From contig JAWKHH010000001.1 in NCBI GenBank assembly GCA_041394945.1, positions 1,550,001 to 1,614,000 on the forward strand: DNA of 64,000 nt. The letters run 5' to 3'. The notes below the pieces were generated by a model. It saw only the letters and a program-made list of their open reading frames with translations, ran no database searches and was not told where the DNA came from. A program made the position numbers and the translations under genes. This DNA is from Bryobacteraceae bacterium. GTDB lineage: Bacteria > Acidobacteriota > Terriglobia > Bryobacterales > Bryobacteraceae. Numbering within the stretch: the first letter of the stretch is position 1; each line of letters starts with the position of its first letter. Positions 7,753-16,865 of this stretch are shown in pieces.

Positions 7753-8550
7753 CTAGGTGGAATGCCCGATTGTGGTCTGCGCCCCTCGCCTTAGGAGCAG
7801 CCACGCTCCGGCGGCCGCCAACAGGATCGCAATCCATTGCGCGGTGGCCAAGGGACCGGCAAACGGGTTCGCCTGCTGGTGCGCGCGGAAGAAGTCCACC
7901 ACGAATCGTTCGCCGGCGGCGAGGATGAGGTACAGGCCGAGGATGGAACCGGGGCGATGCGGCCGCCCGAAGGCAGCCAGAGTCGCGACGGCCGTCACTC
8001 CCAACAGAACAGCTTCATAGAGTTGCGTGGGGTGAAGGGGAATCTGGAGCGGCACGCCGGTGAGCGCTTGGGCCTCGGGATCGGTGAAAGTGACGGCCCA
8101 ACCGCGTTCGCACGACTGTCCCCAGCAGCATCCGGCGGCGAAGCAGCCGAGACGGCCGATCGCCTGCCCCGCCGCAAGGCCGGGAGCGAAGCAGTCGAGC
8201 GTCGCCGCGGCCGGCAGCCCGTGCCGGGCGAGATACCAGGCTCCGAAAGCAAGCGCTCCGACGAGGCCGCCGTAGAAGACGCCGCCGGCCTGGAGTGTCG
8301 CCACAGACAGAATGTCGCCGGGATGTTCTGCGTAGTGGTCGAAATCGACGACGAACATCAGCAGCTTCGCTCCGGCCAGCCCGGCCAGCGCCGCGTAGAC
8401 GCCGAGGTTGGTGACCAGCTCCGGGTCGAGTCCGCTTCGCCTGGCCAGCCGGCCGGCGAGCCACAGGCCGATGAGAAACCCGAGCGCCACCATCACGCCG
8501 TAGGTAGGCAGAAACACGCCGTCGGAAATCGTTATTATTTTGGGGAACAT
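7753..8550 (-). CDS. lgt: Prolipoprotein diacylglyceryl transferase
   Basis: 265 aa inner-membrane enzyme. It transfers diacylglycerol from phosphatidylglycerol to the lipobox cysteine of prolipoproteins, the first step of lipoprotein maturation. There are about seven hydrophobic segments. The Lgt signature region is visible as AIGRLGCFAAGCCWG, with the conserved Gly-Arg and the Cys-containing variant seen outside Proteobacteria. The HPTQLYEA motif lies near the C-terminus, and the length is normal for the family. Its ATG lies inside the end of lspA (16-bp overlap). The second lipoprotein enzyme is thus encoded directly upstream and probably translationally coupled. Confidence 0.95.
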   Translation of the reverse strand: MFPKIITISDGVFLPTYGVMVALGFLIGLWLAGRLARRSGLDPELVTNLGVYAALAGLAGAKLLMFVVDFDHYAEHPGDILSVATLQAGGVFYGGLVGALAFGAWYLARHGLPAAATLDCFAPGLAAGQAIGRLGCFAAGCCWGQSCERGWAVTFTDPEAQALTGVPLQIPLHPTQLYEAVLLGVTAVATLAAFGRPHRPGSILGLYLILAAGERFVVDFFRAHQQANPFAGPLATAQWIAILLAAAGAWLLLRRGAQTTIGHST

Positions 8551-9041
8551 GAAGGGGCGGTCTTCGGCGCCGGGCTCCTCAAAAGTTCGAACACGATCAT
8601 GAGCGCGCCGACCGTGATGGCGGAATCGGCGACGTTGAACGTCGGCCAGTGGACCGTGCCGGCGAAAACGTCGAGGAAATCGGTGACGGATCCGCGCACG
8701 ATGCGGTCATAGAGATTCCCGAGGGCGCCGCCGAGCACCAGAGCCAGCGCGATTCGCTGCCAGCGCGTCTCCGCCTTCCACAACATCCACGCCACTACGC
8801 ACAATACAGCGCCGGCGAACCCGATGAGCACGGTGGTGCGGACCGCCTCCGGCGCATCCTGCAGGAGGGAGAACGCCATGCCGGTATTCTCCGAGTGGAT
8901 GATGTTGAAAAGGCCTGGGATGACCGGAATGACATCCCAAAGCGACAGGTTTGCGACGATCCAGACTTTCGTCAGCCGGTCCGCGGCGAACACCACGGAC
9001 GACAGAGCGAACGGGATCAGTCTGGCTTGCTCCGCGGTCAT
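8535..9041 (-). CDS. lspA: Lipoprotein signal peptidase (signal peptidase II)
   Basis: 168 aa aspartic membrane protease that cuts the signal peptide off diacylglyceryl-prolipoproteins. I use ATG 9041, which overlaps the ileS stop as ATGA (9038-9041). An upstream in-frame extension lies wholly within ileS and looks like shadow sequence. Family motifs are all present: AADRLTKVWI near residue 20, ENTGMAFS, the first catalytic Asp in GNLYDRI, and the second in FNVADSAI. Four transmembrane helices are apparent. Co-translation after ileS is a common bacterial arrangement (ileS-lspA). Confidence 0.95.
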   Translation of the reverse strand: MTAEQARLIPFALSSVVFAADRLTKVWIVANLSLWDVIPVIPGLFNIIHSENTGMAFSLLQDAPEAVRTTVLIGFAGAVLCVVAWMLWKAETRWQRIALALVLGGALGNLYDRIVRGSVTDFLDVFAGTVHWPTFNVADSAITVGALMIVFELLRSPAPKTAPSCSPK

Positions 9042-11845
9042 GAGCCCTCGCTGAGCGCGTCGGCGCAGGGCGGGCATACGGTTGGCCAGCGGGAATCGAT
9101 GCCGACACCGGTGTTGTATTTCCAGCAGCGTTCGCACTTGACGCCCTCGGCCCGGTGCACGTGCACGGCGAGGTCGCTATCGGCGTGCCCTTCGAGCGAC
9201 ACCTGCGAGGTGATGAACAGCGCCGGGAGATGCGCGCGGTATCGCTCGAGCAGCGGGAGCAGGACCGGACCGGCTTTGAGGTGCACCTTGGCCTCGAGCG
9301 AGGAGCCGATGAACTTTTCCTGACGCGCCAGTTCGAGGCTCTTGTTGACCGTCTCCCGGACGTCGACGAGCTTGTCCCACTCCGGCGCCCGCGCGTGATG
9401 CTCGGCGGTGAGGCCGGCGGTAACCTCGCCGGGTTCCGGAAACAGGGTCAGGTGGATCGAATCCGGATCGCCTGCCGCCCGGGGAAAGTGGGACCACACC
9501 TCTTCCGTGGTGAACGTAAGGATGGGAGCGAGCAGCCGCACGAGGGCGCGGGTGACGCGCCATAGCGCCGTCTGCGCGCTGCGGCGCGCCGGGGACTTCG
9601 CGGCCGAGGTGTAGAGACGGTCCTTGAGGACATCGAAGTAGAGGGAGCTCAAGTCGACGATGGCGAAATTGTAGAGCGCCTGGTAGGCGCGGTGAAACGC
9701 GAAATCGTCGTAGGCCGTGCGCACCTGCTTGACCAGCGCGTCCGTGCGGAACAGGATCCACCGGTCGAACTCGTGCAGTTCCGCCGCCGGTGCGGCGTCG
9801 TGCTCGGGGTCGAAGCCGTTGAGGTTGCCGAGCGCGTAGCGGAAGGTGTTCCGCAGCTTTCGGTAGGCTTCGGAAAGGCGGGCGAGGATCGTATCGGAGA
9901 CACGGACGTCTTCTTGAAACGCCACCGACGCGGTCCAGAGGCGGATGAGCTCGGCGCCGGATTGCCTGATGATCTGGTCCGGCTCAATCGTGTTGCCGAT
10001 GCTCTTCGACATGGCGCGGCCTTCGCCATCGAGCGTCCAGCCGTGGGTTGCGCACTCGCGGTACGGCGCGGACCCTTTCAAGCCGACGCCGACGAGCAGG
10101 GAGGAATGGAACCAGCCGCGGTACTGGTCGCCGCCTTCGAGGTAAAGGTCGGCGGGCCAGGAGAGTTCCCAACGCGGGTTCAGCACCGCCAGATGCGACG
10201 AGCCGGAGTCGAACCAAACGTCGAGAATGTCCTTTTCCTTCACCAGTTCGGCGCCGCCGCATTCGGGGCACTTTGTGCCGGGCGGCACGAGTTCCGAAGC
10301 CTCGCGGTCGTACCAGATGTCGGCGTTGTGGGTGGCGAACTGGTCCACGACGTGATCGAGCACCTTGCGGTCCGCGATCTGCGCGTTGCAGGCGGCGCAA
10401 TAGAAGACGACGATGGGCACGCCCCATGCGCGCTGCCGCGAGATGCACCAATCCGGGCGGGTGGCGATCATGTTCGAGATGCGCTCTTCACCCCATTCGG
10501 GCATCCACTTAACGTTTCGGATGGCCTCGAGCGCACGCTCGCGGAGCCCGTTGCGCTCCATGCCGATGAACCACTGCTCAGTGCCGCGGAAGATGGTGGC
10601 TTTATGGCAGCGCCAGCAGTGCGGGTAAGAATGTTCAATCTTGCGTTGCGCGAGGAGAGCGCCGGCCTCGGTGAGCAGTTCGATCACAATGGGGTTGGCT
10701 TCCCACACCGTCTTCCCGATGAGCGCCTCCGGCAGGACACCGGGCTCGTCAGCCGTGTGATACATACGGCCCGCGCCATCCACCGGACAATAAACCGGGA
10801 GATTGTACTGAATGCCGACGACGTAGTCTTCGTGGCCGTGGCCGGGCGCGGTATGGACCGCGCCGGTACCTTGTTCGAGCGTGACGTGCTCGGCGAGAAT
10901 CCCGGGCGAATCGCGCTCAATGAACGGGTGGCGGAACACCGCCCCTTCGAGCTTTGAGCCGGGGAATCGCGCCAGAGTGCGGTGATCCATCCACCCGCAC
11001 ACCGCGGCGGTGGCTTCCACAAGCTCGGTGGCGACGAAATAGACCGCGCCGCCTGTTTCAACCGCCGAATATTCGAATCCTGGATGGTAGGCGATCGCGA
11101 GGTTGGCGGGGATGGTCCACGGAGTGGTGGTCCAGATGAGGCCGTAGCAGGTCTTGCCCGCTAGCGCCGGATCGATCGCCGTGGCATCGGAGGTGAGAGA
11201 GAAACGAACCCAGATCGACGGGCTCGAATGGTCTTCGTACTCGACTTCGGCTTCAGCGAGAGCGGTCCGGCAGCTCAGGCACCAGTTCACCGGCTTGAGG
11301 CCCTTGTAGACGTAGCCGCGATCGAGGAAGTCGACAAAAGCGCGCGCGATCACGGATTGGTAGCGCGCTTCCATGGTCAGGTAGGGGTTGTCCCAATCGC
11401 CGAAAACGCCCAAGCGGATGAAGTCGGCGCGTTGGAGATCGACGAATTTCGAGGCGTACTCGCGGCAGGCGCGGCGGATCTCGCCGGGCGTCATTTTGGC
11501 TTTTTTCCCACCCAGTTGCGAGTCGACTTTGATTTCGATGGGAAGGCCGTGGCAGTCCCAGCCGGGCACGTACGGCGAGTCGAACCCGGACATGGTTTTC
11601 GATTTGACGATGAAGTCCTTCACCGTCTTGTTGAAAGCGGTGCCGAGGTGAATCTTGCCGTTGGCGTAGGGGGGACCGTCGTGCAGAACGTAGCGCGGGC
11701 GGCCAGCCGAGGCGCGGCGAATCCGCTCGTAGAGTTCGGTTTCGCGCCACTTCTCGAGCAGTTTCGGCTCCGTCTGCGCGAGGTTCGCCTTCATTGGGAA
11801 CGCGGTCTGCGGGAGGTTTACGGTTTTCTTGAGATCGGATTCCAT
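9038..11845 (-). CDS. ileS: Isoleucyl-tRNA synthetase
   Basis: 935 aa cytoplasmic class I aminoacyl-tRNA synthetase charging tRNA-Ile. The HIGH-type motif is HLGT at residues 66-69 (in GPPYANGKIHLGTAFNK). The KMSKS loop appears as AMSKSIGN near residue 610. A CP1 editing domain with TTTPWTIPANLAI and GTGAVHTAPGHG lies between them. The C-terminal zinc finger is intact (CERCWKYN ... CPPCADAL). Length and motif order are those of the standard bacterial type. The ATG at 11845 follows an AAGGG sequence. It heads a unit of ileS, lspA and lgt. Confidence 0.97.
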   Translation of the reverse strand: MESDLKKTVNLPQTAFPMKANLAQTEPKLLEKWRETELYERIRRASAGRPRYVLHDGPPYANGKIHLGTAFNKTVKDFIVKSKTMSGFDSPYVPGWDCHGLPIEIKVDSQLGGKKAKMTPGEIRRACREYASKFVDLQRADFIRLGVFGDWDNPYLTMEARYQSVIARAFVDFLDRGYVYKGLKPVNWCLSCRTALAEAEVEYEDHSSPSIWVRFSLTSDATAIDPALAGKTCYGLIWTTTPWTIPANLAIAYHPGFEYSAVETGGAVYFVATELVEATAAVCGWMDHRTLARFPGSKLEGAVFRHPFIERDSPGILAEHVTLEQGTGAVHTAPGHGHEDYVVGIQYNLPVYCPVDGAGRMYHTADEPGVLPEALIGKTVWEANPIVIELLTEAGALLAQRKIEHSYPHCWRCHKATIFRGTEQWFIGMERNGLRERALEAIRNVKWMPEWGEERISNMIATRPDWCISRQRAWGVPIVVFYCAACNAQIADRKVLDHVVDQFATHNADIWYDREASELVPPGTKCPECGGAELVKEKDILDVWFDSGSSHLAVLNPRWELSWPADLYLEGGDQYRGWFHSSLLVGVGLKGSAPYRECATHGWTLDGEGRAMSKSIGNTIEPDQIIRQSGAELIRLWTASVAFQEDVRVSDTILARLSEAYRKLRNTFRYALGNLNGFDPEHDAAPAAELHEFDRWILFRTDALVKQVRTAYDDFAFHRAYQALYNFAIVDLSSLYFDVLKDRLYTSAAKSPARRSAQTALWRVTRALVRLLAPILTFTTEEVWSHFPRAAGDPDSIHLTLFPEPGEVTAGLTAEHHARAPEWDKLVDVRETVNKSLELARQEKFIGSSLEAKVHLKAGPVLLPLLERYRAHLPALFITSQVSLEGHADSDLAVHVHRAEGVKCERCWKYNTGVGIDSRWPTVCPPCADALSEGS

Positions 11846-11946
11846 AGAGCCCTTGGAGACGTGATTCCAGGGATCTTTTCATCGTAGCAGGAGCGCACCA
11901 TTCCACCCGCCGCGCGAATAGCCGACGGTTGTCAGAATCAGAAAAT

Positions 11947-13287
11947 ATGATCCGGCAGCCGGTTCCCAGCGAAAAGACGCCGATCCTGGTGCTGGTGCGC
12001 CCGTTCCAGGAGTTCGCCGCGATGGAAACCTCGGGAAGCATTCTGCTGCTGGCGTGCACGCTCATCGCGATCGTGTGGGCGAACTCCGCCTGGCAGCCTT
12101 TCTATGCCGCGCTCTGGCACACGAAGATCACGATCGGCGCCGGCGATGCGACACTCAGCCGGGAGCTGCACTTCTGGGTGAACGACGCGCTGATGGCGGT
12201 CTTCTTCTTTCTGGTGGGGCTCGAGATCAAGCGGGAGCTGTTGGCGGGCGACCTCGCTTCGCCGCGCCGCGCGGCGCTGCCGATCGCGGCGGCGCTCGGA
12301 GGCATTCTTCTCCCGGCGGCGATCTATGCGCTGATCAATCCCGCCGGCCCCGACGCACGCGGTTGGGCCGTTCCCATGGCCACCGACATCGCCTTCGCCA
12401 TGGGCGTGATGGCGCTGCTCGGCGACCGCGTTCCCGCCGGCCTCAAGGTATTCCTCACCGCGCTGGCGATCGTGGACGACATCGCGGCGATCCTGGTGAT
12501 CGCGGTCTTCTACACGTCGGATCTGGCATGGCAAAGCCTTGGTTTCGTCGCGCTCTGCGTGGCCGCCGCGGCGGGCGCAAACCGGCTGGGAGTGCGGCAT
12601 CCGCTACCCTATGGGCTCATCGGCGTCGCGCTCTGGATCAACGTTCTGCAGTCCGGCATCCATACCACGGTAGCCGGCGTTCTGCTGGCTTTCGCAATTC
12701 CAAGCCGCACCGTCATCGAGCCGGACGAGTTCCTCCGGCGCAACCGCGCCGTGCTGGACCACTTCGAGACCGCTTCGCGAGCCCGGACCAACGCGCGCTG
12801 GAGCAGCCCGGCCGAGCAGCAGGCGATCGAAGTCCTGGAGGAAGCTTGCGAAAAAGTGCAGCCCGCTCTGCAGCGGATCGAACATGCCCTGTATCCGTGG
12901 GTGACGCTGGCGATCATGCCGCTGTTCGCGCTGACCAACGCGGGCGTCCAGCTTACCGGGAGTCTGTCCGCGGTGTTCGCCGACCCGGTGACGCTCGGCG
13001 TATTCGCGGGCCTGCTATTCGGCAAGCCTGCCGGCGTGACCGTCGCCGCCTATCTCGCCGTCCGGACCGGCCTCGCCGAACTGCCGGACCGCGTCTCCTG
13101 GCTTCAGATCCATGGCGCGGGGTGGCTCGCCGGCATCGGCTTCACGATGTCGCTATTCATGGCGGCGCTCGCGTTTCCGGAGGGGCCACAGATGAACGCA
13201 GCCAAACAGGGCATCCTTGCCGCTTCGGCCACGGCCGGCGCCGCGGGCTACCTGATTCTGCGAAGGGTGTCGTCAGCGCGTACTTGA
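11947..13287 (+). CDS. nhaA: Na+/H+ antiporter NhaA
   Basis: 446 aa inner-membrane antiporter that expels Na+ in exchange for H+ and sets sodium and pH balance. I use ATG 11947; an in-frame TTG at 11929 would add six residues. Hydrophobic segments run throughout. The ion-binding aspartates are recognisable in MATDIAFAMG and in the paired-Asp motif AIVDDIAA. A hydrophilic insert of about 60 residues (around DEFLRRNRAVLDHFE to EQQAIEVLEEAC) separates the two halves, as in many longer NhaA proteins. It is divergent from ileS, with about 100 bp between the start codons. Its 3' end overlaps the end of fbp by 15 bp. Confidence 0.93.
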   Translation: MIRQPVPSEKTPILVLVRPFQEFAAMETSGSILLLACTLIAIVWANSAWQPFYAALWHTKITIGAGDATLSRELHFWVNDALMAVFFFLVGLEIKRELLAGDLASPRRAALPIAAALGGILLPAAIYALINPAGPDARGWAVPMATDIAFAMGVMALLGDRVPAGLKVFLTALAIVDDIAAILVIAVFYTSDLAWQSLGFVALCVAAAAGANRLGVRHPLPYGLIGVALWINVLQSGIHTTVAGVLLAFAIPSRTVIEPDEFLRRNRAVLDHFETASRARTNARWSSPAEQQAIEVLEEACEKVQPALQRIEHALYPWVTLAIMPLFALTNAGVQLTGSLSAVFADPVTLGVFAGLLFGKPAGVTVAAYLAVRTGLAELPDRVSWLQIHGAGWLAGIGFTMSLFMAALAFPEGPQMNAAKQGILAASATAGAAGYLILRRVSSART

Positions 13288-14232
13288 GAAGGCTTCCACT
13301 TCCCCGCGCCCGCCGATGACGAGCGATGTCCTCTCATGGATTCCCGTGGGCTCTATATCGAGGATGCGCTTTTCGCCGTTCGTGGCCGCGCCGCCGGCCT
13401 GCTCCGCGATGAAGGCCAGCGGATTCGCTTCGTATAGCAGACGGAGCTTCCCTGCCGGGTTCTTTATCGTGGGCGGGTAGAGAAACACGCCGCCCTTGAG
13501 GAGTGTCCGGTGAAAATCGGCGACGAGCGACCCGATATAGCGGGACCCGTAGCCTTGCTGGCGCAGGTTCTCGAGGTAGGTGCGGTAGCGCGGCGGAAAG
13601 GTGTGCGAATAGGCTTCGTTCACCGAATAGTAGGGACCGGTCTCCGGCATTTTCATATTCGGGTAGGCGAGGACGTAGGCCCCGATGTCGGGAAGCAGCG
13701 TGAAGCCGAATACGCCCTGTCCGGCCGTGTAAACGAAGATCGATGACGACCCGTACACAACGTAGCCGGCCGCCACCTGCTTCGAGCCCGGCTGCAGCAC
13801 GGCTTCGGTGCCGTGCGCTCCCTCCGGCCGCCGGAAGATCGAGAAGATGGTGCCGACGCTGACGTTTACGTCGATGTTCGAAGATCCGTCAAGCGGATCG
13901 AAAACGATCACGTAGCGGCCGTTTTCAGATAGATCCACGGCCATCGGCTGCTCGTTCTCCTCCGACACCAGGATCGAGACGCTCTCCCGCCCGCCCAGAA
14001 TCTCGAGCAGCGCCTGGTTGGCATAGACGTCGAGTTTCTGCTGGGTCTCCCCCTGGACGTTGGTTTCGCCGGCGGACCCGAGCATGTCGCTCAGTCCGGC
14101 GCGCCGGATCTTCGCCTGGATCATTTTGGTGGCGAGAGTCATGCCGGAGAGCAGCGAAGAAAGCACCCCGCGCGCGCCCGGGAAGAGCGCCTCCTGCTGC
14201 TGGAGAATGTGCTGTTGGACGGAGACGATCAT
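13273..14232 (-). CDS. fbp: Class I fructose-1,6-bisphosphatase
   Basis: 319 aa cytoplasmic enzyme that hydrolyses fructose-1,6-bisphosphate to fructose-6-phosphate, the committed step of gluconeogenesis. The metal and substrate site is clear: LVSEENEQP, then FDPLDGSSNIDVNVSVG, then the C-terminal KLRLLYEANPLAFIAEQAGG. The ATG at 14232 begins MIVSVQQHIL. The gene converges on nhaA with a 15-bp overlap of coding ends and is divergent from the acyl-CoA dehydrogenase gene (21-bp gap). It therefore stands alone as a transcription unit. Confidence 0.95.
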   Translation of the reverse strand: MIVSVQQHILQQQEALFPGARGVLSSLLSGMTLATKMIQAKIRRAGLSDMLGSAGETNVQGETQQKLDVYANQALLEILGGRESVSILVSEENEQPMAVDLSENGRYVIVFDPLDGSSNIDVNVSVGTIFSIFRRPEGAHGTEAVLQPGSKQVAAGYVVYGSSSIFVYTAGQGVFGFTLLPDIGAYVLAYPNMKMPETGPYYSVNEAYSHTFPPRYRTYLENLRQQGYGSRYIGSLVADFHRTLLKGGVFLYPPTIKNPAGKLRLLYEANPLAFIAEQAGGAATNGEKRILDIEPTGIHERTSLVIGGRGEVEAFSSTR

Positions 14233-14253
14233 AAAACGCTAGGATAGCCGCTT

Positions 14254-15450
14254 ATGCACTTCGACTTCTCGCCCCGTGTGGATGACTACAGGCGCCGCCT
14301 GCTCGCCTTCATGGACGAACACGTCTATCCGAACGAGCGACGATATCATCAACAGGTTCGGGAACACGGGTGGGCTCCGGCGCCGCTTGTGGAGGAGTTG
14401 AAGGCGAAGGCGCGCGCGGCGGGATTGTGGAACCTGTTCCTGCCCGAGTCCGACTACGGTCCAGGCCTCAGCAACCTGGAATACGCCCCTTTGTGCGAAA
14501 TCATGGGCCGCGTTTTCTGGGCACCGGAAATATTCAACTGTTCGGCGCCGGACACGGGAAACATGGAAGTGCTGGTCCGCTACGGAAGCGAGGAGCACAA
14601 GGAGCGGTGGCTGAAGCCGCTGCTCGCCGGCGAAATCCGGTCCTGTTTCGGGATGACGGAGCCGGGCGTCGCGTCGTCGGACGCCACCAACATCGCCGCC
14701 TCGATCGTCCGCGACGGCGACGAGTTCGTGGTCAACGGAACGAAGTGGTGGTCCACCGGCGGCGGCGACCCGCGCTGCAAGATCGCGATCTTCATGGGCA
14801 AGACTGACCCCTCCGCCGAGAGACACAAGCAGCAATCGATGATCCTGGTGCCGTTCGACGCTCCCGGCGTCCGTGTGACCCGCATGCTGAACGTCTACGG
14901 GTACGACCATGCGCCGCACGGCCACGCCGAGGTGGAGTACAAAGACGTTCGAGTTCCGGCTTCGAACATTTTGCTGGGCGAGGGGCGAGGCTTCGAAATC
15001 GCACAGGGGCGCCTGGGACCGGGGCGCATCCATCACTGCATGCGGCTGATCGGGGCAGCGGAGCGCGCGGTCGAATTGATGTGCGCACGGGCAAAGGCGC
15101 GCGTGGCGTTCGGGAAGACCCTGGCGGAGATGGGCGCGCTGCGAATGGAGATCGCCAAATCGCGGGTCGAGATCGAGCAGGCGCGGCTGCTGGTTCTGAA
15201 GACCGCGTGGATGATGGATACCGTCGGGAACAAAGCCGCCCGCGCCGAGATCGCCATGATCAAGGTGGTGGCGCCGAACATGGCGCTTGCCGTGATCGAT
15301 CGGGCAGTGCAGGCTCACGGCGGCGCCGGCGTTTGCGACGACTTCCCACTTGCGTTCGACTGGGCGAACTCGCGCACGCTCCGACTCGCCGACGGTCCGG
15401 ACGAAGTACACATGGAAGCGATCGCGAAGCTCGAACTGCGTAAGCGCTGA
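14254..15450 (+). CDS. Acyl-CoA dehydrogenase (ACAD10/11-like)
   Basis: 398 aa FAD-dependent enzyme that introduces a trans-2 double bond into an acyl-CoA. Domain order is normal. The N-terminal helical domain runs to about residue 125. The middle beta domain holds CFGMTEPGVASSDATNI and WWSTGGGDPRC. The C-terminal helical domain holds GPGRIHHCMRLIGAAERAVELM and AHGGAGVCDDFPLA. The end RLADGPDEVHMEAIAKLELRKR resembles the ACAD10/11 subgroup, which handles long or modified acyl chains; that placement is by eye. It is monocistronic between fbp (divergent) and the DUF1501 gene (convergent). Confidence 0.9.
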   Translation: MHFDFSPRVDDYRRRLLAFMDEHVYPNERRYHQQVREHGWAPAPLVEELKAKARAAGLWNLFLPESDYGPGLSNLEYAPLCEIMGRVFWAPEIFNCSAPDTGNMEVLVRYGSEEHKERWLKPLLAGEIRSCFGMTEPGVASSDATNIAASIVRDGDEFVVNGTKWWSTGGGDPRCKIAIFMGKTDPSAERHKQQSMILVPFDAPGVRVTRMLNVYGYDHAPHGHAEVEYKDVRVPASNILLGEGRGFEIAQGRLGPGRIHHCMRLIGAAERAVELMCARAKARVAFGKTLAEMGALRMEIAKSRVEIEQARLLVLKTAWMMDTVGNKAARAEIAMIKVVAPNMALAVIDRAVQAHGGAGVCDDFPLAFDWANSRTLRLADGPDEVHMEAIAKLELRKR

Positions 15451-15462
15451 CCGAAGGCGGAC

Positions 15463-16860
15463 TCAGGCGAGGAGAGGCCGCACCACTTCGCCGTGAACGT
15501 CGGTGAGCCGGAAATGACGCCCCTGATACTGGAACGTCAGCTTCTTGTGATCGACCCCGAGCAGATGCAGCATCGTGGCGTGCAAGTCATGCACGCTCAC
15601 CGGATCGGTGGCGACGTTGTACGAGAAGTCGTCCGTGGAGCCGTGAGCCATCCCGCCCTTCACACCGCCGCCCGCCATCCATATGCTGAAGCAGCGAGGG
15701 TGATGGTCGCGACCATAGTTTTCGCGCGAGAGCGTTCCCTGGCAGTACACCGTGCGTCCGAATTCCCCGCCCCAAACGACGAGCGTTTCGTCGAGGAGCC
15801 CGCGCTGCTCGAGATCGCGCACCAAGGCGGCGGAGGGCTGGTCCGTATCGCGGCACTGCGCGGCGAGATCCTTGGGGAGGTTGCCGTGATGATCCCAGCC
15901 GCGGTGAAATAGCTGCACGAAGCGGACGCCGCGCTCGACGAGCCGCCGGGCCAGCAGGCAGTTCGCCGCATAGGAGCCGGGTTTTCGTGAGTCGGGACCG
16001 TACATCTCGAAGATGTGTTCCGGTTCGTTCGATAGATCCGTCAGGTTCGGCACGGAGGCCTGCATGCGGAACGCCATTTCGTACTGCTCGATGCGGGTTT
16101 CGATTTCGGGGTCTCCGTATTGCGCGTGGCGGAGGCGGTTCATCGCGGCGAGTTGATCGAGGTAGTGGCGGCGGTCTTCGCGGTCGAAGCCTTCGGGGTC
16201 GGTGAGGTACAACACCGGGTCCTGCCCCGAGCGGAACTTCACGCCCTGGTAGCGCGTGGGCAGGAATCCACTGCCCCAAAGCCGGCTGTAGAGCGGTTGG
16301 CCCGCTTTGTTGCCTCGCGAGATCATCGCGATGAATGCCGGGAGGTTCTTGTTTTCGCTGCCGAGTCCGTAGGCGAGCCACGCGCCCATGCTCGGACGCC
16401 CCGCGAGCTGATGGCCGGTCTGGAGGAACGTGATCGCCGGGTCGTGGTTGATCTGCTCGGTGCTGAGCGAACGGATGACGGCGATGTTTTCCGACATGCC
16501 GGCCGTGCGCGGGATCAGTTCGCTGAACTCGACGCCGGTTGTGGGATGAGGCTGAAAAGCGAACCGCGACGACGCGACGGGAAAGCTGGTTTGCGCGGCG
16601 GTCATCCCGGTGAGCCGTTGGCCCATTCGGACCGAATCGGGCAGGTCCGTGGCGTGGACCTTCGCGAGGCTTGGCTTGGGATCGAACAGGTCGAGTTGCG
16701 ACGGTCCCCCGGACTGGAACAGGTAGATCACGCGCTTGGCCTTGGGCGCATGGTGCGGCGCGGCGGCGGCGAGGTCGGCTTGCAGCAGGTGAGAAAGCGC
16801 CACGGCGCCGAGCCCCTTGGATCCGTAGCGGAACAGGTCGCGGCGTGTGAGTTCGCGCAT
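15463..16860 (-). CDS. Tat-exported DUF1501 family protein
   Basis: 465 aa. The N-terminus MRELTRRDLFRYGSKGLGAVALSHLL carries a twin-arginine (RRDLF) signal followed by a hydrophobic stretch and Ala-rich cleavage region. Export folded to the periplasm is therefore likely. The body shows DUF1501 features: KRVIYLFQSGGPSQLDLFDPKP, VVWGGEFGRT and GRDHHPRCFSIWMAGGGVKGG. The fold is related to the alkaline phosphatase/sulfatase superfamily, but no activity is established for the family. It starts 5 bp after the stop of the cytochrome/DUF1549/DUF1553 gene, the usual partner of DUF1501 in Planctomycetes and Acidobacteriota. Confidence 0.88.
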   Translation of the reverse strand: MRELTRRDLFRYGSKGLGAVALSHLLQADLAAAAPHHAPKAKRVIYLFQSGGPSQLDLFDPKPSLAKVHATDLPDSVRMGQRLTGMTAAQTSFPVASSRFAFQPHPTTGVEFSELIPRTAGMSENIAVIRSLSTEQINHDPAITFLQTGHQLAGRPSMGAWLAYGLGSENKNLPAFIAMISRGNKAGQPLYSRLWGSGFLPTRYQGVKFRSGQDPVLYLTDPEGFDREDRRHYLDQLAAMNRLRHAQYGDPEIETRIEQYEMAFRMQASVPNLTDLSNEPEHIFEMYGPDSRKPGSYAANCLLARRLVERGVRFVQLFHRGWDHHGNLPKDLAAQCRDTDQPSAALVRDLEQRGLLDETLVVWGGEFGRTVYCQGTLSRENYGRDHHPRCFSIWMAGGGVKGGMAHGSTDDFSYNVATDPVSVHDLHATMLHLLGVDHKKLTFQYQGRHFRLTDVHGEVVRPLLA

Positions 16861-16865
16861 GATGG

